Of a DNA stretch of 42,277 bases, positions 24,599 through 34,510 are shown piece after piece; position 1 is the stretch's first letter; every line of letters begins with the position of its first letter. Origin of the DNA: Gemmatimonadota bacterium (lineage in GTDB: Bacteria; Gemmatimonadota; Gemmatimonadetes; Longimicrobiales; Gaopeijiaceae); contig SKNW01000033.1 in NCBI GenBank assembly GCA_007120305.1, positions 1 through 42,277 of the forward strand, written 5' to 3'. A program made the translations under genes and the position numbers. The notes beneath the pieces were generated by a model. The model worked only from the letters and a program-made list of their open reading frames with translations, searched no databases and was not told where the DNA came from.

Positions 24599-26055
24599 CG
24601 GCCGAGCGCTCGACCCTGTCCGGTCCGGGTTCGCCCGTTCGGTTCCAGTGGACCGCGGCCGCCGTCCGGGAGGCCCTCGGCCTCGAAGGGGTGGGTACGC
24701 CCGAAGACCAGGACCGCGTCTTTCGGCGAATCTCCACCGACACCCGTACCCTGGAGCCCGGTGACCTCTTCGTGGCCCTGGAGGGCCCCACCTTCGACGG
24801 GCACGACTTTCTTGCGCAGGCGGCCGAGCGTGGAGCTGCGGGCGCGGTGGTGCGACATGTGCCTGCCGGGCGACCCCAGGGCCTCGGCCTGTACCCGGTC
24901 ACCGACACCCTGGGGGCGCTCGGCGATCTGGCCCACTACCGCCGTCTCCGCCTCCCGGCCCGGGTGGTGGCCATCACCGGATCCTCGGGGAAGACCACGA
25001 CGAAGGAACTCCTCCGTGCGGCGCTGACAGGGCAGGTCAGGGTGCACGCCACGACGGCCAACCTGAACAACCGGGTGGGTGTGCCGCTGACGCTCCTCTC
25101 GGCCCCGGAGGACGCGGAGGTGGTGGTGGTGGAGGTGGGGACCAGTGAGCCAGGAGAGATCGAAGCTCTCCGCCGCGTGGTTCACCCGGACATCGCGGTG
25201 ATCATCACCGTCGGCGAGGCCCACGTGGAGCGACTGGTGGACCTGGAGGGCGTATTCCGGGAGAAGCTGGAGCTGGTGACCGGGCTCCCGGGCGGAGCAG
25301 CCGTGGTCGTGGGTGACGAGCCGCCCGAGCTGGCGGACCGGGCTCGCGACCTGGCGCCCGGGCATGAACTCCGCGTGACCGGCCTTTCCGAACGGGCGGA
25401 TCAGCCCTGGCGAGGCCGGCAGCTGGAGCATGATGCCGTGGGGCGGTGGCGAGTGGCGATTCCGTCGGGGTCCTTTCTCTGCCCGGTTCCGGGCGCCCAC
25501 GGCGTCCGGTGTGCACTCCTGGCTCTCGCTGTGGCCGATCTTCTGGGCGTGCCTCCCGAGGTGGCCCGGGAGGGGCTCCCGGCCACAGCCCTCCCTGGAC
25601 TCCGCACCGAGATCCGGCATCATGCCCGGGGAGTCCTCCTGGTGGACTGCTACAACGCGAACCCCCAGTCCACCGAGGCGGCCCTGGGTTGGCTGGGCAC
25701 CCTCCCCTCACCGGGCCCGAGGGTGGCGGTCCTGGGGAGCATGGGGGAGTTGGGGAGCGCATCCGAGGTGCTGCATCGCCGGGTCCTGGATGTGGCCCTG
25801 GATGCCCCCCTCCACCTGGTGGTGGCCGTCGGCCTCTTCGCCCGGGCGGCGGAAGGGATGGCGGACCCCCGCCTGCTTCGCGCCGATGACCCGGAGGAGG
25901 CGCTGGCCCTTCTCCTCCCCCGTCTCCAGCCGGGGAGCACCGTTCTTCTCAAGGCGTCCCGCTCCGTGGCGCTGGAGCGGATTCTCCCCGCCCTGGAAGA
26001 GGCCATGGACCGGACAACCGTCCGGGAAGCGACGGACCCGGGGGGAACGGACTGA
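24595..26055 (+). CDS. murF: UDP-MurNAc-tripeptide:D-Ala-D-Ala ligase
   Basis: 486 aa from GTG 24595 overlapping the murE stop. DTRTLEPGDLFVALEG at the N-terminus, P-loop TGSSGKTTTKE (128-138), TTANLNNRVGVPLTLL, VGEAHVERL and the C-terminal DCYNANPQST and GSMGELG blocks identify MurF. It adds D-Ala-D-Ala to finish the pentapeptide precursor in the cytoplasm. Its dipeptide donor gene ddl is not in this window. Confidence 0.97.
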   Translation: MTAERSTLSGPGSPVRFQWTAAAVREALGLEGVGTPEDQDRVFRRISTDTRTLEPGDLFVALEGPTFDGHDFLAQAAERGAAGAVVRHVPAGRPQGLGLYPVTDTLGALGDLAHYRRLRLPARVVAITGSSGKTTTKELLRAALTGQVRVHATTANLNNRVGVPLTLLSAPEDAEVVVVEVGTSEPGEIEALRRVVHPDIAVIITVGEAHVERLVDLEGVFREKLELVTGLPGGAAVVVGDEPPELADRARDLAPGHELRVTGLSERADQPWRGRQLEHDAVGRWRVAIPSGSFLCPVPGAHGVRCALLALAVADLLGVPPEVAREGLPATALPGLRTEIRHHARGVLLVDCYNANPQSTEAALGWLGTLPSPGPRVAVLGSMGELGSASEVLHRRVLDVALDAPLHLVVAVGLFARAAEGMADPRLLRADDPEEALALLLPRLQPGSTVLLKASRSVALERILPALEEAMDRTTVREATDPGGTD

Positions 26056-27188
26056 TGTTCTACCATTTCCTCCCTCAGCTGGCCGACGTCCACATCCTCT
26101 TCAACCTCTTCAACTACCTGACCTTCCGGTCAGCGGGAGCCGGGGTCACGGCCTTTCTGTGCGCCTTCCTGGCGGGCCCTTCCGTCATTCGGTGGCTTCG
26201 GCGCCTCCGGGTGGGCCAGGTCGTCCGGGGCGAGGGACCCGAGAGCCACCTGGAGAAGGCGGGGACCCCCACCATGGGCGGGGTCCTCATCATCCTGGGC
26301 GCCACGGCATCCACCCTGCTCTGGGCCGAGCTCACCAACTGGTACGTGGTACTGACCCTCCTGGCCCTGCTCTGGATGGGCGCCATCGGGTTCATGGACG
26401 ACTATCTGAAGGTGGTGCAGCATCGGTCCCGGGGCCTCATCGCCCGATACAAGATGATCGGCCAGCTCTCCTTCGGGCTGGCGCTGGGGGCCTTCCTGGT
26501 GCTCCACCCGATTCACCCGGTGCCCTCCACCTGGTCCATGGTCCCCTTCTTCGACGGCTGGGTGGCGGTTTTCCACCCCGCCGTCTTCATCGGGTTCGTG
26601 GCTCTCGTGGTGTCCGGGACCTCCAATGCCGTGAACCTCACCGACGGGCTGGACGGCCTGGCGGGCGGCCTGAGCGCCATCGCCTTCGTGACCTTCGGCG
26701 TGCTGGCCTACCTCATCGGTCGGGTGGACACCTCGGCGTACCTGGGACTCCTCTACCTGCCCGGAACGGGCGAACTGGCCGTCTTCGCCGCCGCCCTGGC
26801 CGGCGGGATCACCGGGTTCCTCTGGTACAACGCCCATCCCGCCGAGGTCTTCATGGGGGATACGGGCTCCCTGGCCCTGGGGGGCGCCCTGGCCGTGATG
26901 GCCATCCTCCTCAAGGCCGAGTTCCTCCTCCTCATCGTGGGCGGCGTGTTCGTGGCCGAGGCCGTCTCGGTGATGCTGCAGGTCAGCTGGTTCAAGCTGA
27001 CGAAGCGGACCCGTGGAGAAGGTGTGCGCCTCTTCCGCATGGCCCCCCTGCACCATCACTACGAGCACGTCTGGGCCGAGCGGAAGCGGGTGCGGGGGAA
27101 GGAAATCGAGCAGACGGTGGTGGTGCGTTTCTGGATCCTCGGGATCCTGTGCGCCCTGGTGGCCTTCAGCACCCTCAAGATCCGATGA
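26055..27188 (+). CDS. mraY: Phospho-MurNAc-pentapeptide translocase
   Basis: 377 aa polytopic membrane protein with about ten hydrophobic segments. Attaches phospho-MurNAc-pentapeptide to undecaprenyl phosphate to make lipid I. Key motifs: KAGTPTMGG near 70, M114-D-D-Y117 with the catalytic-site aspartates, NLTDGLDGLAGG, FMGDTGSLALGG and the cytoplasmic HHHYE loop. Starts on the last base of the murF stop codon and overlaps murD by four bases. Confidence 0.97.
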   Translation: MFYHFLPQLADVHILFNLFNYLTFRSAGAGVTAFLCAFLAGPSVIRWLRRLRVGQVVRGEGPESHLEKAGTPTMGGVLIILGATASTLLWAELTNWYVVLTLLALLWMGAIGFMDDYLKVVQHRSRGLIARYKMIGQLSFGLALGAFLVLHPIHPVPSTWSMVPFFDGWVAVFHPAVFIGFVALVVSGTSNAVNLTDGLDGLAGGLSAIAFVTFGVLAYLIGRVDTSAYLGLLYLPGTGELAVFAAALAGGITGFLWYNAHPAEVFMGDTGSLALGGALAVMAILLKAEFLLLIVGGVFVAEAVSVMLQVSWFKLTKRTRGEGVRLFRMAPLHHHYEHVWAERKRVRGKEIEQTVVVRFWILGILCALVAFSTLKIR

Positions 27189-28678
27189 GTGGGCCCGGCG
27201 CGGTCCCCGGAGGGGCGGACACCCCCCATGTGTCCATTCTCGGCCTCGGAGCCAGCGGACTCGCCGCAGCCCGACTGGCCCTCACGAAAGGAGAACAGGT
27301 TCATGTCTCGGACCTTCGGACCGACCCCACGACTCGCGCTCATGCCCGTGACCTCGAACTCCTGGGAGCCCACGTCGAGCTGGGCCACCACGACCTGGCC
27401 CGGATCGCGTCGGCCGGCACCGTCGTCGTCTCGCCGGGCATCCCTCCGGACGCTCCGGTGCTCCGGGGCCTCCGCGACCGGGGCATCCGCTGGATCAGTG
27501 AGCCGGAGTATGCCGTACGGTTCCTCCCGGGTTCACTGATCGCGGTTACCGGGACCAACGGGAAGACCACCACAGTGCTCCTGGCAGCCCATCTCCTCCG
27601 GGCGGGCGGGCTGGACGCGGAGGCCGGTGGAAACGTGGGGGGCGGGCTGGCCCCTGCCGCCTCCGAGCTGGCCCTCCGGGTCCCCCCGCCGGAGTGGAGC
27701 GTCCTCGAGATGAGTTCGTTCCAGCTTGCCGATACCCACCGCTTTGCGCCCGACATCGGCGTGGTCACGAACCTCGCCCCCGACCACCTGGATCGGTACC
27801 CGGACCTGGAGGCGTACTACGCCGACAAGGCCCGGCTCTTTCGCAACGCCACGCCCCGGAGCCGCTGGGTCCTGAACGGAGAGAGCGACCGGGTGCGTGA
27901 CCTGCCAGGGGATGCACCCGGCCGGCGAATCCTCTTCGCCGCCGACCCCCGGGCCGGGAGCGATGCGCCGCGGCCGGGCGAGGAACGGACCGCCGCTTTC
28001 GTTCGGGACGGGATCCTCACGCTTCGCCTTCCCGAACGCGTGGGTGGAAGCGGGGAAGAGGAGGCCCTCGTGCCACGGCATGCCCTTCCCATGGTGGGGA
28101 GCCACAATGTGCTGAACGCTCTGGCGGCAGCGCTGGTGGCCCGCCTTGCGGGTGCGTCCCTCTCCGGAATCCGGGAGGGTCTCCTCTCCTTCACGCCGCT
28201 TCCCCACAGAATGGAGCCGGTGGCGGAGGTGGACGGTGTCCTCTGGGTCAACGACTCGAAGGCCACCAACGTGGCGGCCGCCTGCACGGCCCTGGAGAGC
28301 CTGGACCGCCCGGTCCTCGCCCTGCTCGGAGGCCGGGACAAGGGAGAGGACTTCCGTCCCCTCGCCCAGGCCCTCCGGGGCCGGGCCCGCCATGTCGTGG
28401 TATTCGGGGATGCCGGGGGCCGGCTGGAAGCCGAGCTCCGGGGCGACCTCGGCGGGATCCCGCTGGTGCGGGTACCCGGAGGACTCGAGGAGGCCGTGGC
28501 CGGGCTCCGCCCCGTGGCAAACCCCGGGGACCTGGTTCTCCTTTCTCCGGCCTGCAGCTCCTTCGACGCCTACCGGGACTACGCCGAGCGGGGGGGGCAC
28601 TTCGCTGCCCTGGCGAGGGAGGGGATCCCGAAGGCCAGCCCGGCAACCGGGGCCGGCCGAGGGGAGGTGTCGCCATGA
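27185..28678 (+). CDS. murD: UDP-MurNAc-L-alanine:D-glutamate ligase
   Basis: 497 aa, slightly long for MurD. N-terminal Rossmann-like ILGLGASGLAAARLA, P-loop TGTNGKT (122-128), GGNVGGGLAP, EMSSFQL, NLAPDHLDRY and the C-terminal NDSKATN and GGRDKG motifs. Adds D-glutamate to UDP-MurNAc-L-Ala. Extra length comes from an Arg/Gly-rich insertion around 255-300. The start overlaps the mraY stop and the stop overlaps ftsW. Confidence 0.97.
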   Translation: MSGPGAVPGGADTPHVSILGLGASGLAAARLALTKGEQVHVSDLRTDPTTRAHARDLELLGAHVELGHHDLARIASAGTVVVSPGIPPDAPVLRGLRDRGIRWISEPEYAVRFLPGSLIAVTGTNGKTTTVLLAAHLLRAGGLDAEAGGNVGGGLAPAASELALRVPPPEWSVLEMSSFQLADTHRFAPDIGVVTNLAPDHLDRYPDLEAYYADKARLFRNATPRSRWVLNGESDRVRDLPGDAPGRRILFAADPRAGSDAPRPGEERTAAFVRDGILTLRLPERVGGSGEEEALVPRHALPMVGSHNVLNALAAALVARLAGASLSGIREGLLSFTPLPHRMEPVAEVDGVLWVNDSKATNVAAACTALESLDRPVLALLGGRDKGEDFRPLAQALRGRARHVVVFGDAGGRLEAELRGDLGGIPLVRVPGGLEEAVAGLRPVANPGDLVLLSPACSSFDAYRDYAERGGHFAALAREGIPKASPATGAGRGEVSP

Positions 28679-29877
28679 AGACCGCCAGGGCCGACATCGC
28701 TCCCGTGGTTCGCCCCAGCCTCCCGAACACCGGGCTGGGGCAGGGGTGGGAATCGGCCGTGCTCTTCGGCCTTACGGCGCTTCTCCTCGGATTCGGCCTC
28801 GCGAACCTCTACTCGGCTTCGGCGTTCCTGGCTCAGCGACAGGCCCTGCCGGATCACTTCTACGTGACCCGGCAGGCCGTGGGCGGTGCGGTGGGGCTCG
28901 TGGGGCTCGCCCTGGCGGCCCGCATCCCCTACACCTTCTGGCGCACCCTCGCCTGGCCCCTCATGGTTGGGGTGTGGGGCGCCCTCGTTCTGGTGGTTCT
29001 GCCCTGGACCACGGGGATTGCTCCCGAGATCAACGGCGCCCGGCGCTGGCTGACGCTGGGGATCACGGTCCAGCCCTCGGAATTCGCCAAGCTGGCGATC
29101 CTGGTCTGGACCGCCCACCTGGCGGTGAAAAAGCGCAACCAGTTCGACAGCCTTTCGAGGGGTCTCCTCCCCTTCTTCGTGATCTGGGCGATCCTCCTGG
29201 TTCCGGTTCTCCTGCAGCCCGATCTCTCCACCGCCTTCATCATCGGGCTGCTGGGACTCCTGGTCCTGTTCACCGCCGGGGCTCGCCTCGCCCACTTCCT
29301 CTTCATGGGCCTCCTGCTCCTTCCTGTGGCGTGGGCCCAGCTGTCGAGGGGTTTCCGGATGGAGCGGCTCCGCTCCTTTGGAGACATGGAGGCCACCGCC
29401 CTGGGGGCGGGATACCAGGTCAAGCAGTCCCTCATCGCCCTCGGGAGCGGCGGGGTGACCGGCGTGGGCTTCGGCGAGGGGCGCCAGAAGTTCGGTTTTC
29501 TGCCCGAGCCCCATAACGACTTCATCTTCAGCATGATCGGCGAGGAGTGGGGGTTCATGGGGGTGGCGGCGCTGACGGGTCTCTACCTGGCCCTCGTGGT
29601 GGTGGGGTTCCGCATCGCGCGGCGGGCGCCGGACCTGTTCGGGCAACTCCTGGCCATGGGGATCACGAGCTTCATCGCGCTGCACGTCGTCCTCCACATG
29701 GCCGTTGGGCTCGGGGTCATCCCCACCACCGGCCTCCCGCTTCCGCTGGTGTCCTACGGGCGGTCCAATCTCCTGGTGACGCTGGTCTGCGTCGGGATCC
29801 TGATTTCCATCGCACGGGGCGATCCCCGGGCTCGACGCGAGGGCGCGCCCCGGCGTGCGGAGGTGTCCCGTGTCTGA
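28675..29877 (+). CDS. ftsW: SEDS peptidoglycan glycosyltransferase FtsW
   Basis: 400 aa with about ten membrane helices. NGARRWL (120-126), QPSE (133-136) and D183 in QPDLSTAF (the SEDS catalytic aspartate) are present, as are PEPHNDFIFS and PTTGLPLPLVSYGRSN. FtsW polymerises lipid II at the septum with FtsI. Position between murD and murG makes FtsW rather than RodA the right call. ATG 28675 overlaps the murD stop; the 3' end overlaps murG by eight bases. Confidence 0.96.
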   Translation: MKTARADIAPVVRPSLPNTGLGQGWESAVLFGLTALLLGFGLANLYSASAFLAQRQALPDHFYVTRQAVGGAVGLVGLALAARIPYTFWRTLAWPLMVGVWGALVLVVLPWTTGIAPEINGARRWLTLGITVQPSEFAKLAILVWTAHLAVKKRNQFDSLSRGLLPFFVIWAILLVPVLLQPDLSTAFIIGLLGLLVLFTAGARLAHFLFMGLLLLPVAWAQLSRGFRMERLRSFGDMEATALGAGYQVKQSLIALGSGGVTGVGFGEGRQKFGFLPEPHNDFIFSMIGEEWGFMGVAALTGLYLALVVVGFRIARRAPDLFGQLLAMGITSFIALHVVLHMAVGLGVIPTTGLPLPLVSYGRSNLLVTLVCVGILISIARGDPRARREGAPRRAEVSRV

Positions 29878-31048
29878 GCGCCGCCCCGATCCGGTCCACG
29901 TGGTCTTCTCGGGTGGGGGGACCGGTGGCCATCTCTACCCGGCCCTGGCGCTGGCCGAGGCCCTCTCGGCGCATCGCCCCGATGTCGTCCCCTTCTTTGT
30001 CGGGGCTGCTCGCGGGCTCGAGGCCCGGGTGCTCCCGGAGCGGGGTCTTCCGCACCTCCTCCTCGGGGTGGAGGGCTTCGGACGGGGGGGAAACCCGGGA
30101 TGGCGGCGCCTGGCCGACCGCCTCCGGGTGGTGCGTGTGCTGCTCAAGGCCCTGGCCGAGCTGGCGGGACGTTTCCGGGCGATCCGGCCTTCGGCGGTGG
30201 TGGTCACGGGGGGGTATGCGGGAGGCCCTGCCGGCGTCATGGCCGTCCTCCTGCGGGTGCCCCTTGTGCTCCAGGAGCAGAACTCGGTCCCAGGCCTCAC
30301 CACCCGATTCCTCTCGCTGGGGGCCCGGCAGATCCACCTGGCCTTTCCCGAGGCGAGGCACCGGCTGCCGCGCCCGGCCCGCCGACGCGGCCGGGTGTCG
30401 GGGAACCCGGTGCGCCCACCCTCTCCGGTGGACCGGGTCTCGGCGGCTGCGGATTTCGGCCTCGATCCCGAGCGTCCCGTGGTCCTGGTGGTGGGGGGAA
30501 GCCAGGGGTCCCGGGCGCTGAACGAGGCGGTCCAGGGGCTTGTGACCGCGGTCATGCCTCAGGGTCTCCCCGGAGAGGCCCAGCTCCTCTGGGCCACGGG
30601 TCCTGCCCACCTTTCGAGTATCCAGGAGGCGATGGGCCGGGCCGGAGACCCGGCGTGGGTCCGGGTCACCGGCTACATCGAGGCCATGCCCCGGGCCCTG
30701 TCGCTGGCCCAGGTGGCGGTGAGCCGTGCCGGGGCCATGGGGACGTCGGAATTCCTGGCCTGGGGGATCCCCGCCATCCTCGTGCCTCTCCCCACGGCCG
30801 CGGCGGACCACCAGGCGGAGAATGCCCGGGCCCTGGCCGAGGCCGGCGCTGCCCTGCTTCTCCCGGAGGCGGAGCTCACGCCCCGGTCCCTTCTGGACCA
30901 CCTGGAGACCCTCCTGGTCGACACCGACCTTCGGGCCGCCATGGCAAAGGCGGCAGGCCGCCGGGGTCACCCGGAGGCCGCCGCCGCCATCGCCACCCAG
31001 GTGGCCGCGCTCCTTCCCCCACCCTGGCCCGAGGGGGTGGCTCCATGA
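29870..31048 (+). CDS. murG: Lipid II synthase (undecaprenyldiphospho-MurNAc GlcNAc transferase)
   Basis: 392 aa. The GTG at 29870 is preferred over 29855 because GGAGGT (29859-29864) lies five bases before it. GGGTGGH (15-21) near the N-terminus, GGYAGGPAG, LQEQNSVPGL, GGSQGSRALNE and the C-terminal SRAGAMGTSEFLAWG and DHQAENA are MurG landmarks. It adds GlcNAc to lipid I on the inner face of the membrane. Overlaps ftsW by eight bases and murC by four. Confidence 0.96.
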   Translation: MSERRPDPVHVVFSGGGTGGHLYPALALAEALSAHRPDVVPFFVGAARGLEARVLPERGLPHLLLGVEGFGRGGNPGWRRLADRLRVVRVLLKALAELAGRFRAIRPSAVVVTGGYAGGPAGVMAVLLRVPLVLQEQNSVPGLTTRFLSLGARQIHLAFPEARHRLPRPARRRGRVSGNPVRPPSPVDRVSAAADFGLDPERPVVLVVGGSQGSRALNEAVQGLVTAVMPQGLPGEAQLLWATGPAHLSSIQEAMGRAGDPAWVRVTGYIEAMPRALSLAQVAVSRAGAMGTSEFLAWGIPAILVPLPTAAADHQAENARALAEAGAALLLPEAELTPRSLLDHLETLLVDTDLRAAMAKAAGRRGHPEAAAAIATQVAALLPPPWPEGVAP

Positions 31049-32457
31049 GCGTCGATCTCCGCACGCTGGCAGGGACCGGGCCGATCCACTTCATGGGCGC
31101 CGGAGGGGCCGGGATGTGCGCCCTGGCCGAAGCCGTGGCACGCACGGGCGCCACCGTGACCGCCTGCGACCGGGAGCCGGGGTCGGCGATCCGGGGGCTC
31201 GAGTCCCTCGGTGTCCACGTCCACCGGGGCCACGATCCCTCCCACGTGGAGGGAGTGTCCGGGGTGGTGGTCACGGCCGCCGTGTCCGAGGGGCACCCGG
31301 AGCTGCGACGGGCCCGCGAGCTGGGGATCCCGGTGATGAAGCGGGCCGAGGCGCTGGGGAGCTGGGTGGCGGCGGGGACGGTGGCCGCCGTGGCCGGAAC
31401 CCACGGGAAGACCACCACCACCGCCCTCCTCACGTCGATCCTGGAGGCCGCGGGCCGGGACCCCACAGGCTTCGTCGGGGGGGAGGTGGCCACCTGGCAC
31501 AGTCATCTCCGGCCGGGTCGGGACGACCTCTTCGTGGTGGAGGCGGACGAGTACGACCGCTCCTTTCATCATCTCCGTCCCGATGTGACGGTGGTGACCA
31601 ACCTGGAAGCCGATCACCTGGACATCTACGGGGACCTCAAGGGCGTCCGCGCGGCCTTCCGGACCTACCTGGACGGTGTGCGCCCGGGCGGGTACGTCTG
31701 GGCCTGTGCCGACGACCCCGGGGCCTCCGCCCTTCTGGCCGGTCTCGGTCCCCAGGTGGAGGGCCACAGCTACGGGTTTTCCGCCGGCGCGGAACTCCGG
31801 GGGGAGCGCCCGGTCTTCGGAGCGACGGGGGCGTCGATCCGGGTCCGGGAGCGGGGCGAGGACCAGGGTCGCCTGCGCCTTCGCATCCCCGGACTCCACA
31901 ACCTCCGCAACGCCCTCGGTGCCGCCGGTGCCGCCCGGTCCATGGGCGTGACGTGGCGGGACATCCGGCGGGGGCTGGAAGGGTTCGTGGGCGTGCGTCG
32001 GCGCTTCCAGGACCTGGGCGAGGTGGGGGGTATCCGGGTGGTGGACGACTACGCACATCATCCCACCGAAGTGCTGGCCGCCCTCGCCGCCGCCCGGGCC
32101 TCGGCCCCGGACGCCCGGCTCGTGGCCATTTTCCAGCCGCACCTGTACTCCCGGACCCGGGACTTCCACCTGGAGTTCGGCAAGGCCCTGGCGTCTGCGG
32201 ACGTGATCTGGGTCACCGCCATCTACCCGGCGCGAGAGGAGCCCCTGCCTGGCGTGGATGCCGGGCTGGTGGAGCGGTCGGCCCGGGCGGCCGGGGCCTC
32301 CGAGGTGCACCTGCATCCCTCCCTGGAAACCCTTGCCGATGCCGTGGCGCCCACCCTTCGCCCCGGCGACCTCTGCCTGACCCTGGGGGCCGGCTCCATC
32401 GAGAGGACGGGTCCAGCCATCGTGGAGCGGCTTCGCCGAGGAGGGTCCCATGCGTAA
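31045..32457 (+). CDS. murC: UDP-N-acetylmuramate:L-alanine ligase
   Basis: 470 aa. HFMGAGGAGMCALA at the N-terminus, P-loop GTHGKT (118-123), VEADEYDRSF, NLEADHLDIY, and the C-terminal DDYAHHPTEV and FQPHLYSRT are diagnostic for MurC. First amino acid addition to UDP-MurNAc. murB usually follows or is fused; here ftsQ follows at once with an eight-base overlap. Confidence 0.97.
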   Translation: MSVDLRTLAGTGPIHFMGAGGAGMCALAEAVARTGATVTACDREPGSAIRGLESLGVHVHRGHDPSHVEGVSGVVVTAAVSEGHPELRRARELGIPVMKRAEALGSWVAAGTVAAVAGTHGKTTTTALLTSILEAAGRDPTGFVGGEVATWHSHLRPGRDDLFVVEADEYDRSFHHLRPDVTVVTNLEADHLDIYGDLKGVRAAFRTYLDGVRPGGYVWACADDPGASALLAGLGPQVEGHSYGFSAGAELRGERPVFGATGASIRVRERGEDQGRLRLRIPGLHNLRNALGAAGAARSMGVTWRDIRRGLEGFVGVRRRFQDLGEVGGIRVVDDYAHHPTEVLAALAAARASAPDARLVAIFQPHLYSRTRDFHLEFGKALASADVIWVTAIYPAREEPLPGVDAGLVERSARAAGASEVHLHPSLETLADAVAPTLRPGDLCLTLGAGSIERTGPAIVERLRRGGSHA

Positions 32458-33190
32458 CGGGATTCGTCTTCTTCTGGCCACGGCCTTCCTGGGCGGAGGC
32501 GTCCTGGCCGCCCAACATGCGCCCGAGGCCCTGGCCTCCATGGAGTTCTTCCGGGTCGATCGCATCCAGCTCGAAGGCAGCCGGTACCTGGGGCTGGACG
32601 AGGCGGTGGCCCGGGCCGGCATCCCCGAGGGACTCTCCGTCTGGCATGACCTGGACGAACTCTCGGAGCGCCTGGCCACCCACCCGCTGGTGGCGGAGGC
32701 CCAGGTGCGACGACGCCTTCCGTCCACCCTCGTGCTCCGGGTCCGGGAGCGGGAGCCGGTGGCGCTGGTGCCCACCCCCGTGCTCGTCCCGGTGGATGCG
32801 GAGGGCCGCTTTCTTCCCATCGATCCTGCGCAGCACGCGCTGGACCTTCCCCTGCTGCGTCCCACCCTGGAGGAAGAGGGCCATGCCCTTTCTCCCGGCG
32901 ATCTCCGGACGCTGGTGGGGGAGGTGGCCCGGATTGCCCAGCTCGAACCGGTTCTGGCGGCGTCGATTTCCGAGGCTTCGCTGGATGCCTGGGGGGACGC
33001 CGTGGTGCACCTGGTGGACCCCAGGACCGCGCTCCAGTATCGCCCACCCCTGACCCCGGACCGCCTGGAGGAGGCCTACCGGGTCCTGGCCGACGCGATG
33101 CAGCGGCGACCGGACCAGATCCCCACCGTCATCGACCTTCGGTTTGCCGACCAGGTCGTCGTTCGCTATTCCCCACGAAACCCACGCTGA
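32450..33190 (+). CDS. ftsQ: FtsQ division protein
   Basis: 246 aa. A short N-terminal hydrophobic helix (about 5-21) anchors a POTRA domain (FFRVDRIQLEGSRYLGLDEAV to LPSTLVLRVREREP, about 33-101, quoted in parts) and a beta domain ending VIDLRFADQVVVRY. The cytoplasmic part is only a few residues. Bridges FtsL/B to the early division proteins. Two bases separate its stop from ftsA. Confidence 0.9.
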   Translation: MRNGIRLLLATAFLGGGVLAAQHAPEALASMEFFRVDRIQLEGSRYLGLDEAVARAGIPEGLSVWHDLDELSERLATHPLVAEAQVRRRLPSTLVLRVREREPVALVPTPVLVPVDAEGRFLPIDPAQHALDLPLLRPTLEEEGHALSPGDLRTLVGEVARIAQLEPVLAASISEASLDAWGDAVVHLVDPRTALQYRPPLTPDRLEEAYRVLADAMQRRPDQIPTVIDLRFADQVVVRYSPRNPR

Positions 33191-33192
33191 TC

Positions 33193-34425
33193 ATGCGATC
33201 GAACCTCATCGCCGGACTCGACATCGGCACGACCAAGACCTGCGCCCTCATTGCCGAACTGGTGGGGGAGGGACGTCGTCGGCCCGAGCTCCGGGTGCTG
33301 GGCGTGGGGCAGGCCCGGACAGGGGGGGTCCGACGCGACGTGGTGACCCACATCGAGGAGACCACCGAGTCGGTGAAGTCGGCCATCAAGGAAGCCGAAC
33401 TGATGGCCGGCAGCGAGATCGATCGGGTCTGGTGCTCCATCGGGGGCGACCACGTGCAGGCCTTCTCCTCCATGGGCGTGGTGGCCGTGCAGGGGGAGGA
33501 GATCAACGCCACGGATCTGGCCCGGGTGCACGAGGTCGCCCGGGCGGTGGCCCTCCCGCCGGACCGGGAGTTCCTGCATGCCGTTCCGCAGGAGTACCGG
33601 GTGGACCACCAGGACGGAATCAAGGACCCGGTGGGGATGTCCGGGGTGCGCCTCGAAGCGGAGGTATACCTCGTGACCTGCGCCGCCGCGGCCGCCACGA
33701 ACCTCCGGAAGGCGGTGAACCGGGCAGGGTACCGGGTCCAGTCCCTGGTGCTTTCGCCCCTTGCCACGGCCCGGGCCGTGCTCACGGAGGACGAGAAGGA
33801 GGTCGGGGTGGCCCTCATCGGGGTGGGAGCCTCCACCACCGAAATGGTGGTCTTCCACGAGGGGAAGATCCAGCACATCGGCGTCCTCCCGGTGGGGGGC
33901 GACACCATCACCAATGACCTGGTACGCGGACTCTCCATCCCCTTTGCGGAGGCGCAGAAGGCCAAGGAGCGCCACGGCGTTGCCCTGGCCCAGCTGGTGG
34001 ATCCCCAGGAGACGGTGGAGCTCCCCGGGCCCGGGCCCGGCCAGCGCCGTGACGTGGCCCGGGAACTCATCGCCCACATCGTCGAGCAGCGCCTGGACGA
34101 GATCTTCGGACTCGTGCATCAGCACCTCGACGGTGTCGGCGTGCTGGACCGCCTGGGCGCCGGGGTGGTCCTCACCGGCGGTACGTCGTCCATGGACGGC
34201 GTGGTGGAGATGGCCCAGCAGTGCTTCGCGGCGCCCATCCGGCTCGGGGCGCCCGGCGACGGCCTGAGCGGCCTGACCTCCGAAGTGGGACGCCCCCGCT
34301 TTGCCACGGTTACCGGCGCCTGCCTCCTGGGCGCGGACCGCTTCCACGAGACCGGGGAGGGTGCGAGCACCATGTCCTCCCAGCTCCTCACCCGGGTGGG
34401 CGCGTGGATCCGGGAGTTCTTCTGA
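33193..34425 (+). CDS. ftsA: Cell division protein FtsA
   Basis: 410 aa, actin-like ATPase that tethers FtsZ to the membrane. Phosphate-1 motif [16 protein letters not shown] (7-22), the SHS2/1C insertion ([15 protein letters not shown] and [15 protein letters not shown]), [22 protein letters not shown] and [12 protein letters not shown]. The C-terminal [13 protein letters not shown] is the amphipathic membrane-targeting helix. ATG 33193 is fixed by the conserved N-terminus. Confidence 0.97.
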   Translation: MRSNLIAGLDIGTTKTCALIAELVGEGRRRPELRVLGVGQARTGGVRRDVVTHIEETTESVKSAIKEAELMAGSEIDRVWCSIGGDHVQAFSSMGVVAVQGEEINATDLARVHEVARAVALPPDREFLHAVPQEYRVDHQDGIKDPVGMSGVRLEAEVYLVTCAAAAATNLRKAVNRAGYRVQSLVLSPLATARAVLTEDEKEVGVALIGVGASTTEMVVFHEGKIQHIGVLPVGGDTITNDLVRGLSIPFAEAQKAKERHGVALAQLVDPQETVELPGPGPGQRRDVARELIAHIVEQRLDEIFGLVHQHLDGVGVLDRLGAGVVLTGGTSSMDGVVEMAQQCFAAPIRLGAPGDGLSGLTSEVGRPRFATVTGACLLGADRFHETGEGASTMSSQLLTRVGAWIREFF

Positions 34426-34510
34426 GTCGCCTGCTGTTCACGTTGCTGTTCCCGTCGTTCTGGACAAATCCGTGCCATTCCCTCACATTCCCGAAACCCG
34501 GGAGGAGACC

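Noticed and set aside
34426-34510. Separate ftsZ promoter in the 85-nt gap
   Set aside because: TTGCTG at 34443 has no acceptable -10 at 16-18 bp; ACAAAT is too close.
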